This document shows positions 1-13,199 of a stretch of 64,000 nucleotides of DNA, in pieces. The notes below the pieces were generated by a model. The model was not told the DNA's origin. It saw only the letters and a list, made by a program, of their open reading frames with translations, and did no database searches. A program made the translations under genes and the position numbers. Each line of letters begins with the position of its first letter. Positions within the stretch are counted from its first letter, which is position 1. The stretch covers positions 2,562,235 through 2,626,234 of the forward strand of contig VZRN01006619.1 of assembly GCA_013397935.1 (NCBI GenBank). The letters run 5' to 3'. The stretch is from Dasyornis broadbenti. Its lineage: Eukaryota; Chordata; Aves; Passeriformes; Dasyornithidae.

Positions 1-3000
1 CAAAAATAGCAAATAGTTCAAGCAGCAGAACATTACAAGAATAAGAGGCATGGAGAAGTGCCTTCTTAGCTGGATGCAAGTGGTGAGATATTGGTATGCT
101 GAGCATGAAAAATTTGTCAAGAAATTCAAAGAACCCAGGGGTGGGGGATGACTGATATGGCCAACATAGTCTTGGGAACACACTTCAAAAGGTGAATGTG
201 TGGGACGCTGCCAGGCACAGTGAGAGAAGACAAGTAGTAGCAGCTATTGCTGTCTGTGGGATTTTCCTAAGGGAACCAGACGGTTGGGAGGTGAACGGTG
301 AGTCCCCAAAGTCTTGCTCACACAAGCCTTTTCCAGGACAGCCCCTCCTCTCCCCTTACTCTCACAGGGTGTGCATGTCGAGGGTTATGCTCAAATGCTT
401 TGCCCTGACAATGTGTATTCCTCTCCTGTGTATGGACAGGCTCAGCTGAAGTGTTTGGAGCTGTATAAATGCACTAAGGAAGGAAAGCTGATGCTGATGG
501 CTGTGAAAGAAACTTTTAAAAGAAGTCTTTTAATATATCTGTTCCTCCCTCAGGCATTGAGGAACTTGCTCCCTGTTTCTTTAGGCTCCCTGGCCTGCTC
601 TGGTGCATGATTCAGAGCAGACCTCTTCCTCTGAGTGCAGCTCACCCTATTCCAACTTGACAGACTGAGTAGTTCACAGGGTGATGGAAACAACTCCAGG
701 AGAGACTGCCCCACCTGGGGAGTTTCTCCTGCTGTGCTCTGCATCATTCCTTGTATTAGATTTGCCTTTGAGAAGCCACCCACTGCCTCCTGAAGGTTGC
801 CCCATCTGTCCACATGCATGCTCCAGCTGGAGACACTTCCCAAGTGTCTCATAGTTCCCCCTGGGAGAAACTCACATGTGAATCCACACCTGGAGCACAC
901 CTGTCCCTGCAGTCAGTGTGCATCCCTGTTTCTCCCTCACCTTCTCCTGCTGGTGGGCTTTAAGCTATTGGGACCCATCCTGTAGGAACTGGAGTGAAGT
1001 TATTCTTTTTTCACAGCGCAAGGAGCTTTGCAAATGCAGAACACATCAGCGAACGAGCAGAGGTCAGCTGGCACTGAGCTGGGTGAATCAGTCACCATGC
1101 ACATTTTTCTTTGTGGTTTGTGTTTCTTTTTACCACAGAGAAGGTGGTTTTTGTTCCTGAAGCAGGGGGAGACTGTCTATAGTACTGCTGGTATTTGCTT
1201 AACAACCTTCCTGCGAGTGTAAATCTTCCCTCTTTCTTTCTCTCTATGGGGGTAAAACATTCAGCAAATCCCCTTTTTCAAACCAGGGATCAGGTATATC
1301 AGCAGGCACAAAATGAATTTCGTATTGAGTTTGGATCTCCTCCTCTGCAGGGGTCTCTGGGTCTGCTAAACTTTCACACTTGATAGCCGAAAGCTGCTTG
1401 TGATTAAAGGGGAAAATGAAAAGCAGACGGCCGAGGTGAAAGGTGCGGATTGCTCTGTTTTACTGCCCTGGGAGTGAAGGGGGTTGGTATGCAGGCCACT
1501 GTAGAGAAGCTCAAAAATTTCTTTCCTATTTCAGAGACTGAGGGGAGCATCACATTTTCCAGACAGTATTGATGAAGGGCCATGTTTATACTGCCCAGTC
1601 TCAGGATGCAGCTTTAGCAGCACAGCAACTTCTCTGTAGAGGGAGCTGGGGCAGAAAAGCTGGTTGTAAGTGCCCCAAATTGCCTATCTCTGTCTCAGTG
1701 TTGGCCAGGGGGATAGACAAGCACCTGCTGGGGCAGTAAACCCAATCTGTACTTTGTACAAACTTCTTTCATGGGTGCAAGTATCAAAGGAAGAGTGAAG
1801 TGGAGGAATCAATGAAGAGAGTGATGCCTGCCCAGGGTCATATCACTTCTTCCAGAGGAGATGTCTGAGATACTGTGGAAAGGTGTGACATCTTGCTGAC
1901 TTTAGCAGTCCTGGAAGGAACTGGAGGGGAAAACCGGCTGATGCAGTTGTCCAGAGTGATGGAGTGTGAGAAACAGACACCGGAGAGATACTTTGGTACC
2001 CAATGAATCAACTGAAGTGGTAACGTCTGTAAATAGAGGTGGAGAACTGGTTCCATCCTCCACTTATTCCTTTCCAAACCCTCCTGGTTCACTTCTCCCA
2101 GCCTGGCTGTGTGCTGAGGTCGAGCTGGGACTCGTGCTCTGTCTGGGCTCAGTGACTGCTGACTGCAACCCAGGAGCTGAGTGAACCCACTCCATCCGAC
2201 CAACACAGGCACGGCCTCACAGCCCCGGGGCCATAGTCCCTATTTCAAGTCTTACTGCATTCTTGAAGGAGCATTCCCAGCTTGGAGGATGAAGCAGAGG
2301 CCAAAATACAAGGGGGGAGTTGAGAAGTTTGGATTACACAAGCAAAGCAAACCTTTGCCTTGACTTTTGTTCTGGGCATTAATCATCAAAACAAAGGAAT
2401 GTTTTTGCGTGAGTTAGAAATCATTACCAAACCTTCCTGGACGGGCACAGCTACCACTCTTGTCTCAAAATGGGACTGATGGTGACATGGGATGTCTCTC
2501 TGTCTCTTTGTCTTTCCTCAGCCTGAGAGCGGGGGGTTTAAACAGGTTAACACATTGTGTTTTCACAGGCTCTCTGAAGTGCATGGCCCGAGAAATCCTG
2601 CTCTGGGGATCAGACAGACACTCTGCTCGTGTCAGTAAATGAAGTGGTGAGAAATTATTAAGAGGATTAGCTGCTGGTCCAAAAGCATGTCTGCTAGGGC
2701 AGCCAAAATACCACTGCTGGTTCATAAGCTTCTTCTTGCATTGTCTGTGATTTCATAATTTGGGGATTCAGAGTTCATAGGGGAGTTGAACCGGTGAAGC
2801 AGCAAAAGGGCAGGTTTCTGTACGACACCTCTGAAAGAAGATCAAATAAGGAATGTTATAAAAATGTAGTTTGCTCTCATTATCCATGGAGCCAAATCAT
2901 AGAACAGACCAAGAAGGGTCAGGGCAGGACTCTGCCAGGCTCTGCAAGAGGCACAGCTGAACAGAGCAGCCCCTCTTCCCACTCCTTGCTCCACTCTGTT

Positions 3001-3707
3001 TACGGAGGATTAAGCAGATATCTCACATTTTCTAAGGCCCTGAAATACTTGCCAAAAGGGTATTCTGGATGAATTGGGAAAAGTCTCAGGCTATTCAGAG
3101 GAGGCTTCAGCAGTTCTCCTGCCCACCACTCCTCCCTCCTGCCAGCAATCTCTCGTTTCAAGTCCTGGGATATATTTGCTCAGGACTTTGCCCCAAAGCT
3201 CAGCAATATTCCTCTGAAGCCTTTTACTTCTGAGCCAGTCTATATTTCTTCTTCTCTTAGGCAATATAAAACCAAGGGTGCAATTTACTCACGTTTCCTC
3301 AGTGGTTCCTGCCAGAATAAAGAGAAGTAAAATTTTCCCTGTTGCTTGACTGCTTATTCCCAGCCTGAGATCCTGGATCTGCATTCCTTTGAGGGCAAAT
3401 GGAGGCATTTAGATCCCATGTTTAGCTTAACTTGTGGCTAAAAAGAAAAAACCAAAATCATAATAATAATAAAAAAAGTCAGATCTAGGTTGGCTGGCAC
3501 TCCAGAATTCAGGATGATGAAGACTTCAGGGTTTGGTTTCCTAATTATATATTGTCTATACATGAAGCTAAGACAGGATACAATGAGCATAAATTAGAGC
3601 AGAAAACCAATTTAGACATTAGGAACAGTAGAAAGGCAGTGACGCATTGACAGCATTAGCAGAGAGATCTGCCATGAAGATCTGTGGGAACAGATTAAAT
3701 CTTGTCT
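1..3707. other. unique non-coding sequence, no gene recognised
   Basis: I see no gene, exon pair or recognisable repeat here. The longest open frame is 124 codons on the minus strand (1838-2212); it has no domain or family resemblance and overlaps frames on the other strand, so I treat it as chance. An A-rich patch with a short (TAA)n run lies at about 3441-3478. Whether this is intergenic or intronic cannot be told from the sequence. Confidence 0.6.
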
Positions 3708-4420
3708 TCACAGAATCATGGAATGCTTTGGGTTGGTAGGCACTTTTAAAGGTCATCTAGTCCAAACCCCCTGCAACGAGCATGGACACCTTCAACAGGA
3801 TCATGTTGTCCAGAGCCCTGTTCAACTTGATGTTAAATATTTTCAGGAATGAGACATCAGCTATCTCTGTGGGCAACACGTTCCAGTGTTTCACCGTCCT
3901 CATTGTAAAAAATGTCGTCCTTGTGTCTGGTCTAAATCTGCCCTCTGTCAGATTAAAACCATAACCTCTTGTGCTGCTGCAACAGGCCATGCTAAAACGT
4001 CTATCCTCACCTTTCTTACAAGCCTCTTTTAAGCACTGGAAGGCCACAATAAGGGCATCTTGGAGCCTTCTCTGCTCCAGGCTGTACAACCCCAACTCTC
4101 CAAGTGTTTCCTTATAGGAGAGGCTCTCCAGCCCTCTGATGATTTTCATGGTTTCCTGTGGACCTGTTCTAGCAGGTACCTCTTATGTTGGGGACCCCAG
4201 AGCTGGGTGCAGCACTGCAGGTAGGGTCTCACCAGAGCAGAGGGACAGAATCCCCTTCCTCCCCTGCTGCCCACAGGGCTTTGGATGAGCCCAGGACAAG
4301 TTTGGCTTTCTGGGCTCCCAGTGCACATGGCTGGGTCATGTCCAGTCTCTTCTCCACTACCACCCCAAGTCCTCCACAGGTCTGCTGCCTTGGGACAGCA
4401 GAAGGTGGCACATGACTCCT
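3708..4420 (-). mobile_element. CR1 LINE, 5'-truncated 3' fragment with decayed reverse-transcriptase C-terminus
   Basis: This is the 3' part of a chicken-repeat-1 non-LTR retrotransposon, inserted in minus orientation. The 3' tail is at the low-coordinate end (reverse complement beginning tcacagaatcatggaatg). Read on the minus strand, the DNA encodes the end of CR1 ORF2. About 4390-4240 gives a stretch like DLGVLVDEKL...QKAN. About 4240-4150 gives RPYLQCCTQLWGPQHKR, matching the family's RPHLEYCVQ(L/F)W.PQ block. 4149-3757 stays open for 130 codons through IIRGLESLSYKETLGELGLY and the HWNVLP block. The three stretches lie in three different frames, so at least two indels have occurred and the copy is dead. 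CR1 copies are usually truncated at the 5' end, as here. The 5' edge, around 4400-4440, is approximate. Confidence 0.95.
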
Positions 4421-7400
4421 GGGATTGTTTTCAGCCCTTTTCAATGATTTTGTAACAAGGTTTTCCTAGTTTCAGCTGGGTGCAATTTTTTTTCTCTTCT
4501 TCTGGTCCCAGTGATTCTCTTATTGTTTCTTGTTGTAATGTCAGCTGATGAAGGTGGAAATGTCTCCATATGTAATCTGTAATCCTGAATTCCTTTGGGA
4601 TTACCAAAATGATATAAATACAGCCATGATTTATTATCTTCTCTGCCTAAAACACAGATGTTCCTCTGTACCCTTTGTTTGGAGTTCATTCATGCCATGC
4701 ATTGCTTGTTCCCAAAAAACTTACTGATTCTCCATTTGGATTTGCAATGTTTAATGTGCTGCCTTTGCAAACTTGCACAGTTTTCCTCACCAGCCTTTTG
4801 ACTTCCTCTGGATTTATTTTATGGGTATAAATAAAAGTTATTCTGCAGTTCTTTTAAGTGTGCTTTTTTTGGGAGAAAAAGACATAGAAGCAATAGAGAG
4901 TAGAATGAAAAGCCTTTCATTGAATTGCCAGGACTCCTATGGCTTTTAATACCAAAGCTCCGCTTGTCTGAATTTATAGCCATTACCCAGATCATGATGC
5001 GAAAGCACAATTTCCATGTTGATCGGAATTAAGGAATATCTGCTGGACAGACAATATTTCTGAGTCTTAACCTGGCTGATGCAAAGTTGGTTTCCAGCTT
5101 TAAAGAGGTTTTTATGAGTCTGTGAGTAATTTAATGTCTACCAGAAATACTTATGTTAGTATTATTAATTGTAGCTACCCAAATGCTCTTTTAAGTGCTG
5201 AGATAATGTGAGATCCCTGATGAGATATTGACAGCTATGGAAAGCTGGAGGAGAAAAGCCCCCTACTCTCAGGAAAAAAACCAGTAGGATTAATCCTCAT
5301 CTGACTGAAGTCCACTTACTGTAGATTTCAAATGATCTGGTGTCCATGCAGGCCTTTCTTCAGGTCCATAGGACCTTCCTACTAAACTACATTTGTTCTA
5401 CAAATGCGTCTACAAATATTCATTAGTTAGTATAGAGCTATAATAAATCCTTGAGTGTCCGGGAATAGACTTTGCAAGACAGTAATTACTTGACAATTCC
5501 CAAGTATTGGCATTTGGGATTTCCTCTTTATGCTGGAAAATAAACTGTTTAACTAAAAGGAAGAGTGGAATTAAAATGATAGAGATGAAAAGACTCCTCA
5601 GTAGGTCAGACTGTAATTGGTTCCTTAGCTCAGTGTGGTTCAATGAACTCTCCTGCACTCAGTGGCTCAATTAGCTCTGAGTATCTAGGGCAGTTTTGCA
5701 GCATTTCCTAGCTAGTGTAGTGAAAAGGTTTAAAATAGAAATATCTAGAAATATCAGAGGCTTTCTGTTTTGCTTTTCCTACTTAGACTCAGGGAGGGGG
5801 TATAAAAAAGAGGAGACGGACTCAGGCATTTTGGTGTATCTCTTGGAATGATGATGTTTAGACATTTGTTTATTCTTATCAGGCCAGCCAGAATGTCTGT
5901 TGTGTCTGTTTGTGTTCCCTCACACAATTACAGAAAGCAGCCAGGGTGGTAGAAATTCTGAGATGATCCTACCAGAGCAGTCACAAGCTGAGCTGGCTGT
6001 CAAAGACCATCCTGCACTTCCCCTCTACCTGGCTCCAGGTTTTCACCTCCAAATTCAGGTGGGATTTGAAGGCGATCCTCATTCTCTAGAAGGCCACAAA
6101 GGGGCAGATTCTGGCTTTCTCTGACTTCAGTGGGGGACCTGTGGATCCACTATCAGGAGCACGACTTTAGTGCTCCCTTCACATCTCGGACCCTCTCACA
6201 AAGTGTGGCAATTCTGTGTTTCCCTGAATTGTATCTCCACCCAAATACGAAAAACAAAATGAGAAATCCTCAGATATTTCTAGACATGCCAGTTCTTTCT
6301 CACTGGTCTGAAGATCTCTCAGCAGGGACAGGAATCCATGTTTGCATGCAGTGGAGTGTCCCAACCTGCAGTGCCTCAGTAGCTTTAATCAAGGTCCCTC
6401 TGTGCTGAAAGTTTGAGAGATGATAATCAAGGTGTCAAAAGAAGATACAAGTTTGTAGGGTGAAAAGATTTTATTTTTTAGATTACTTTACCTAGATAGA
6501 AATATTCCAACAACTATTTGTACATACAGAGCAGATCTCAAGGACTTAAACTCCCCCAAAACACATCAGGTCAGCTGCACAAGAAGGGCTGTGCGCCCTG
6601 CAAGCTGATGTTTAATCCCAGCTTTACCTGCCAGAAGTTTGCCCATGGCAGACTTACATTGATCACCAGGGAGGGGCCTGTGCTCACAACCCCCATCAGA
6701 GAGTGGGGAATTAAAGCAGGCAGAGACCTTGGTGAGAGCCTGCTGTGGGACAGGAAGAATAGCAGCATTCATCGCTTTGAGGGAACCTGGCAGGATGGGC
6801 AGCTTCCCCCTGTATCTTGGCAGTCCTGCTTCTGATCTGGGGACCCTGAAGAACTGAAGGGAAAAGAAAGAGAGGAGAAGAAAAAAAGAAAACCCAAACC
6901 TCTATTATTCAGACTTTTAAAAAACTCCATCAAAGGGTTGGTTTGTGTTTTATACATGTCTCAATGTAGGTTGTCATTAGTGACTGGCTAGCTATATTTG
7001 AATAGCTGCAAGTGACAATCCAGAGCCTTTTCCCAGCCTTTTTTTTTTGCTCCGATATGTAGGGCAAAAAAAGGTTCATTGCAGTCTAAAATACATCTGC
7101 AGATGGTGTGTGCTCTCCTTGGCTCCAGCTGGGGCTCAGAGTGAAACACCACAAAATGCCTATTGTTACCAGCACTTTCTGCCCTGCTATGGTAAGAAGC
7201 TCTGTTTGGTCTCAGCAGATTTGGATCCCAGTTCCTGGCCCTAGTGTTTCATGTGAACTTTTTGGATGGACTTTTTGGAAGGCACACCAGCCTTTCTGAG
7301 GTTTGCCAGTTTCTGATTATAGGCTGGTTCTTGGGAACGAGAAACAGACCAATTGTCATCCTGCCCCAAATGTGGGCTGCATCCCAGGACCCCTGAGGTC

Positions 7401-8500
7401 AGCAGATCAGCAGCAGTCGATGTTAGAGGGAGTATGAAACCACAACAACTCTGCTGAAGCCCTTGAAAGGTGAGTAAAGTTCATTGCCCTTCCACTTCCA
7501 GTAAGCCTGGAATTTGGATCTTGATCCACAGAGGCATTTAGGCCCCTGACTCCCAGTGGTTTCCTTGCCACGGTGCAGGTTAGGAGCTGAGTCCCTAAAT
7601 AACTGGTGGCTGGGAGCCCAGTCTCTCAGTGTGTTCAGATGTATCTAACATTTCTTGTGTTACTGTTGTTTACTGAGGTCCTCACTGGAATCTGGACTCC
7701 TTGAAATAGAGACAGAGACACACAGGCTGGGATTTAGGTGGCCAAGTGTTGAAGTTTATCCTGTGGGGGCCACATCAGAGCTACAGACAATGGAAACAGT
7801 ACAGAAAATACAGTTTGTGTAGAGTGGGACATCATGAAATAGTCACCTGAGAAAGTCTCTGTCTCTTCATCAACTCCAAGGGAAGTTGGAGTTGCATCTA
7901 TGTTCCTGATATCTAAATTTAGGTAGGAGGTATCCCGTTCAGAATGGGAGACAATTCCTTCTTCAAAGAGGTCACCATGCTGTACAACTGAGGCAGCTTG
8001 AGCTGGGATGGGAAAAGCAGAGGCAGTGAATTTTAGTTAAGGCCCAGCCAGCAGTCAGGAGCTGGCACCAGTCATATTGATTCTCAAGTTTGCCATCCAC
8101 TTCCCTGCTGCTGATCCCAGCAGAGAATCTGCTGATTCAAACATGGTCAGTAGAAATGAGACAGTCAAAGTCATTAGCCACTCCTGAAATCTTGGTCTGT
8201 CTGGTTTTTTCTCTGATCCTCTTCCCCTCTCTCCTCTTGCTCTCTGGCTCAGTTGTTTTGATTATATGAAGTGCAAACTCTTCTTTCTTGCAGCCTTTGC
8301 CTAAAACTCTAGCAAGACACTTTATTTCTTATTTCCAACATCTTTGGAGCAGATCAGCAAATTTTAGAAACCTAATTCTCCAGTGGTGGCAAATGGGAAC
8401 ATTTCACCTGAGGTCAACAAAGTTTTACGCTAGCTGAGGCTGAAGCCTTTTATCTCTGTGATATACATCAGAGAAAGATGGGAAAACATGAAAATGTTTG
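4421..8500. other. unique non-coding sequence, no gene recognised
   Basis: No gene or repeat family is recognised. Open frames are all about 105 codons or fewer and have no domain resemblance; two overlapping minus-strand frames at 6566-6772 illustrate chance openness. Features seen are a T9 run near 7041, a small perfect inverted repeat at 5390-5406 (7-base arms, 3-base loop) and the polypurine tract listed separately. Confidence 0.6.
6856..6892 (+). repeat. 37-base polypurine tract
   Basis: An uninterrupted run of A and G (37 bases) follows a GC-richer segment. Polypurine runs of this size are common low-complexity DNA in vertebrates and can form triplex structures. I infer no function. 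Confidence 0.8.
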
Positions 8501-11500
8501 CTGAGTTTTGTTTTATGGATTATAGGAGGCTTTTTATTAATTTCTGAGTTCTCTGGGGTAAACTCTAAACCATCGGTCTTTAAATGTTCTGCTCAGATGA
8601 TGTCAGAGCAGATGGTGAGAGAGTATTTCCACTTCAGCCTGTCCATGTGCACTCAGGCAGTTCAGCTCCATAGACCTTGATCCCAGCCCAGGCCTGTGGT
8701 CACTCCTGCAGTACACGTTAGATAAGAGCACATTTTCTTTTCTCACATCAAATGCTGAGTGTGTTTCCATCCCTTAGATAAATTTTATAGTATTTCTATT
8801 TCCCTTTTCCCCATGGTACTGATTATTCCAGAAATAGATAGGCACTGGAAAACCATGTTCTGGATCTGAACTATTTCTGTGTTGCATCTGGCATTGTGTC
8901 TGGATCCATTTTTGGGTATATGATAATTCTCTGTTTGCCCTTGTGCCAAATTTTCTGTCTTTAAGTCTTTTTTTTCCTTCTCCAGGCACTGGATTGATTT
9001 TTTTTTGTCATTTCAAGTGCTTCCAGTTTGAATGGTTTTTTTCTCATCTTCATCTTTCCACTTGTGCATCTTTCTGCCTCTCTCATTTGTTAACTTCTCC
9101 TGTGTCAACCACCCTGGTCTCACGACAGGGACTGGAAGCTGAATCTCCTGCAGTTATACCACATCAAATGTGGGGCATCATGTTCTTAAAGGAAAAAAAA
9201 GAAGACGAAGGGTGTCTTTAAGCTTAGCCTTGCCTGAAGAGAAGCTTAAACCCTGGGTGAGATGCTCACCTGTTGATCACATCAAAATTTCAGCACTCTG
9301 CAGTTGTTCTGGAAGGATGTGAAACTCCCCCAGGAGGAACTTGATACAGAAAACTTTGGTGTCCTTCTGGGAGGGGCAATGCTTCAATGTTGGGTTTTCT
9401 ACACAGGTGAATGTGAGATGTCTCTCCAAGGCTGTATCCCAAGCTGTAGATGATTTCTGACTTCAGTCTGTGTGAATGCTGAACCAGAAACTCTGTGTGT
9501 GTGGCATGCAGAGGGAGTGAGGACATCAAAAAATGGATGTTCCTTGTTAGAAGAAAATCAGACAGGGAAAATACATTCATGAGGATACATGTAACTCTAT
9601 TATGCATAGCCTGTAGCGTGCCACATGGAAACAGGATGTGTAAATGATCCTCTCAGTCTCTTTAATAGCACATCAGGGCCATCGAGCCAAAATGCTCCAC
9701 TGGTTGCATGGGTTAGGCAGAAGCTGAAAAGGGCTGAGGTGTTTCCTGGTAACGTTAACACAGATGGAAAATGTAAGAACCATAGCACAAAAGGGGAGAG
9801 CTGTGGGGGGAGAAAAGATGGGAAATATCTAGAACAGGTCTTTGCAGCTTTATGTTCCTGCCTTTGGGGTTAATTAATGCCTGTGGAGAGGATGGCATAG
9901 ATGTTTCACTTTTATTGTTTCAAGAAGGATGTGTCTGTGGTTAAGACAGAGCCAAACACCAGACAAGACACACCAGAAATGAGTGCCCAGTGGCCAGATT
10001 GGGCTGAAAATGGAGTGATCACAAAGTGGCAACACAGAGTGCTACCAGAGTCCTGGACTGCAGGGATTTACTGTGCCTTCCCTGCACAGCAGCCATCACC
10101 AGAGCACCACTCTGCCTGCGTTGCTGGCCAGGACTCAGCCTAACAGTTCTGCAGATTTCTTTTGGAATTGTTTTCCCCAGTTTGGCGCTTCTCAGGGTTT
10201 CAAGTCAACTGGGCAAAACCATAATGTTCCAGGATGCAAAAGATGTGACATGGCACATGGGGAGAGGAGCGGGATCTCCTTCCTCCTCTCCAATTGCTGC
10301 ACAAAAGGGATGGAATGTCAGGGGGGAAAGAGCTCCTGTCTAGGGCAGGGAGAGTGACCCATCTGAACAGCTAATACTACCACAAAGACATGACCTGCTG
10401 TCTTTAGAACAGGCCAGGCTGCTCCAGATTTTCCTTTTGAGATGCTTTCTTTCTCTAGAACAGAAAACATCAAAAGGAAGACAAGGCTTTGCCCTGTTCC
10501 CAAATTATCTACTTGAGTTCAGGAAACTGGATCAAAAGGTGAGCAGAGCTGAGCTGTGTCTGCCGCTGCTTTGGCACCATGAAGGACCTGGAACCACAGC
10601 CTGCAAGTGTTTGGTGTGGGGCAGGGAAATCCCACTGGGACTGTAGGGCAATGACTCTAATGGGGGTTAAAAAGTAATGGATTGTTTCTTTGGGATGGTG
10701 GGGCAGGAATAACTTCTGGTGTATATTGCCACCTATGAGCTGATATTGACTTTTAAGTTTACTTCCAGCAGAAAGGTAACTTCAGTCTCCAAGGACACTG
10801 CAACTTTGGAGGCTCCAGTGTGAACTTGGGGCGTCTCTTGACAAGCGAAACAGGACCTTGTCCATGATTTACAAAGCTCTTTCAGATCCTTGAGACACAA
10901 TTTCTATTTCGACACTATTGTGAAATCGCAAGGGTCGTGACTGAAGAAATAATTGGCCGTATGGAAATAAGGATGAGATATTTCAGTAGATGACAGGACT
11001 ATCCAGCATTATAATAACAACATTTTAAAGACTAGACAAACAAGAACTATGGGAAAGACATAAACTCCTATGTTTCAGAGCATAACTATTGTGTGCCAGG
11101 AAGTAATTCTCCTTTTAGGCCATTTATTCTGTAACTGGTGGCTGCAACTGGAGCTGGACACCGTCAGAATCAATAACCCATGGCAGAGGTACCTCTGATT
11201 GTTTGTTACTTCCATGTTTTGCAATGAATTCATTGGGATAAACAAGCTTTTGTTTTCCTCTTGCAAATTTGACCACCTCCCCACTCCTTGTATTCCCATA
11301 CTTTATATTCTTCTTGGCACTAATTGCATGCTTTCAGTCAGCATGTTTTAGCTTTCCAAGACCGTAAGCCATGACTTGGGGGCACAGTCACATTTACATC
11401 CCTTTGCAGATGGCCTGTTTCTAGCACTGTCAGTCCTTGGGTTTTATTTTTTGCTGTCTTTATGCTGAGGGACAGACACTGTTCAGTGGGTCTTTGTGAT

Positions 11501-12179
11501 TCTAATCTTTTTCATACAGTTTGAGGAGCAATGAACTTGAAAAACAAGATCCCTTTTTCCTGGGAGAGAAGGCACCTGAATTTAGGCCTGTCTTTACCAC
11601 CCACTAAGGATGTGCGTGACAGTTTAGAGCGAGCTGAGAGCAGTGTGTTTGTGGTTGCTGTAATGCCCTTTGTTGTTTCCATATAACTCCCACTTCTGTG
11701 GGCACCATCTGTTTGTTGGGAACTTTTTTTTTTTGCCCCATCATTGCAGACTTCAGGAAATGCCATCTTGCCAGGTGGCACTTCTATTTGCTGCTGCTAC
11801 AGCAGCTCCAGAAGCAGGTGCAGCTTGTGGGATAATGTAGCTTTGTGCCAGCCCATTACAAGCCATGGCCCATTCAGGGACTTGGATGGGGTTTTGCTTT
11901 AGCTCAGCTCCATTTGAGAAGTGGGCATTGCTTCTGAAGTGCCCCTGGCAGCTGACTTCTCACTTTGATTTATGCTAACCTTAGAGCTGCTGGTAATTAC
12001 ATGCATGTTCTTGTATTCAGGAAGTTTTTGCAGTCGCTAAGGAGCGGGGACTTCTTCATGCAACACTGGGAGGATGAATTGATTATTTTGATGGGCATCT
12101 CAGATACTTTGGGGCACATGAAAAGGCCTGCCTGTGTGTTCTGTCTTGTCATGGAGGAAGGGCTGGTGGAAGAAGAATT

Positions 12180-12420
12180 GATAATAACACTGCAGCTCTG
12201 AATTTGAAGAGTTTCAGTACTAATTTGCTGGATTTTCATCAGCCAAAATACTGTGTGCAGAACAATGGGTTTGCATAGTGTGATTCTGTGGCTCATTAGC
12301 CTAGTTGGATGACTAGTTGGGATTGTTGTCTTCTTGACATCCCTTACAAATAGTGCAATGGAAAGAGTGGCCAACACACTTTTTTTCCATGGCACTTTGT
12401 TTACCTGAACTGAATCCAAA
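12180..12420. promoter_or_regulatory. candidate conserved non-coding element with adjacent SOX-like and OCT-like sites
   Basis: The stretch contains AACAATGG (12261-12268), a good SOX-type match. TTTGCATA (12270-12277), a POU/OCT-type match, follows one base later. The surroundings are AT-balanced, free of simple repeats and contain a repeated CTAGTTGG at 12301 and 12313. The SOX-OCT order differs from the canonical abutting composite site, so joint binding is not established. This is a motif-level call only; I cannot measure conservation. Confidence 0.25.
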
Positions 12421-12664
12421 CGGTCACATCAGAGAAATGGTCAAAAATTCTTTTCATGCTGGTGCCTCCTCTGTGAGTGCCCTGAAGATATCATTTAGCT
12501 GGTGTCTTACATGGGAATATTTGTTCTGATCTGAGCAGTGACCTCTAACATTTCCCTAAACTACCAGGCACTTCATATTTTAGATAACATTTCTTCATGT
12601 AGACTCTGACTGACGTTTTTCATTTTCACGCACTACTGAAAAAGATCAGATACAGTAAGGTGAC

Positions 12665-12699
12665 TGAAGAAGAAGAAGAATAAGAGGAAGAGGGAGGGA
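12665..12699 (+). repeat. (GAA)n simple repeat and polypurine tract
   Basis: Five GAA units lead into a purine-only run, interrupted by a single T at 12681. This is ordinary microsatellite-type sequence. Confidence 0.85.
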
Positions 12700-13147
12700 T
12701 TTTCTGGCCTTAGCAGCAAAGGAAAGCCTGGAAAGCTTTGGATTAGGTCCTTTATGAATTTTCATTTCTCCTCAGTATTTAGGTACACATTAGTACACAG
12801 AACATGCTATTAAATGGGCTGTAAGCAGAGTTGGTAATGCCACTAATAAAGATCCAATAAAGATATTAACTTGTGTGAAAAGAACAATTATGTGATCATT
12901 CCCTCTGCCCATCTGTGTTAATTTTTTTTAATCACTTGGCTAATTGCAAACCAATTTTGAGAGAAGAGGGGAGATGTCCAATACAATAAAGGTCCTGCAG
13001 GTTCTTTGAAACTTCATGGCTGAGGAGAGAGTAGAGACGTATGCGAGTGTCTGAAAATGGGGAGAAGAGGCCAAATTTCCTCATGTCCAGTCTGTCCATA
13101 GGCAGGCAGCTCAGGACAACCATGGTGTATTTTGCTTCTTGTCCAGT

Positions 13148-13196
13148 GGGGCAGGTCAGAAGGCACGGGGGGAACACGGGGAGTTGCAGGGGGGGG
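13148..13196 (+). other. G-rich tract with G-quadruplex potential
   Basis: Plus-strand G runs lie at 13148-13151 (4), 13167-13172 (6), 13178-13181 (4) and 13189-13196 (8). The last run can supply two G-triplets, so four triplets with loops of 7 bases or fewer are available between 13170 and 13196. G-quadruplex formation is an inference from this pattern. Confidence 0.55.
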
Positions 13197-13199
13197 TGT

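Larger units (their letters stand above)
8501..13140. other. unique non-coding sequence; possible conserved element near 12.2-12.4 kb
   Basis: No gene is recognised. The longest frame (140 codons, minus, 11997-12419) overlaps a 78-codon plus-strand frame and has no homology I can name. The 12180-12420 part is described separately because of its motif content. A (GAA)n-type purine tract lies at 12665-12699. Confidence 0.55.

Noticed and set aside
3782..3964. 60-codon plus-strand frame inside the CR1
   Set aside because: It is the antisense of the CR1 ORF2 remnant.
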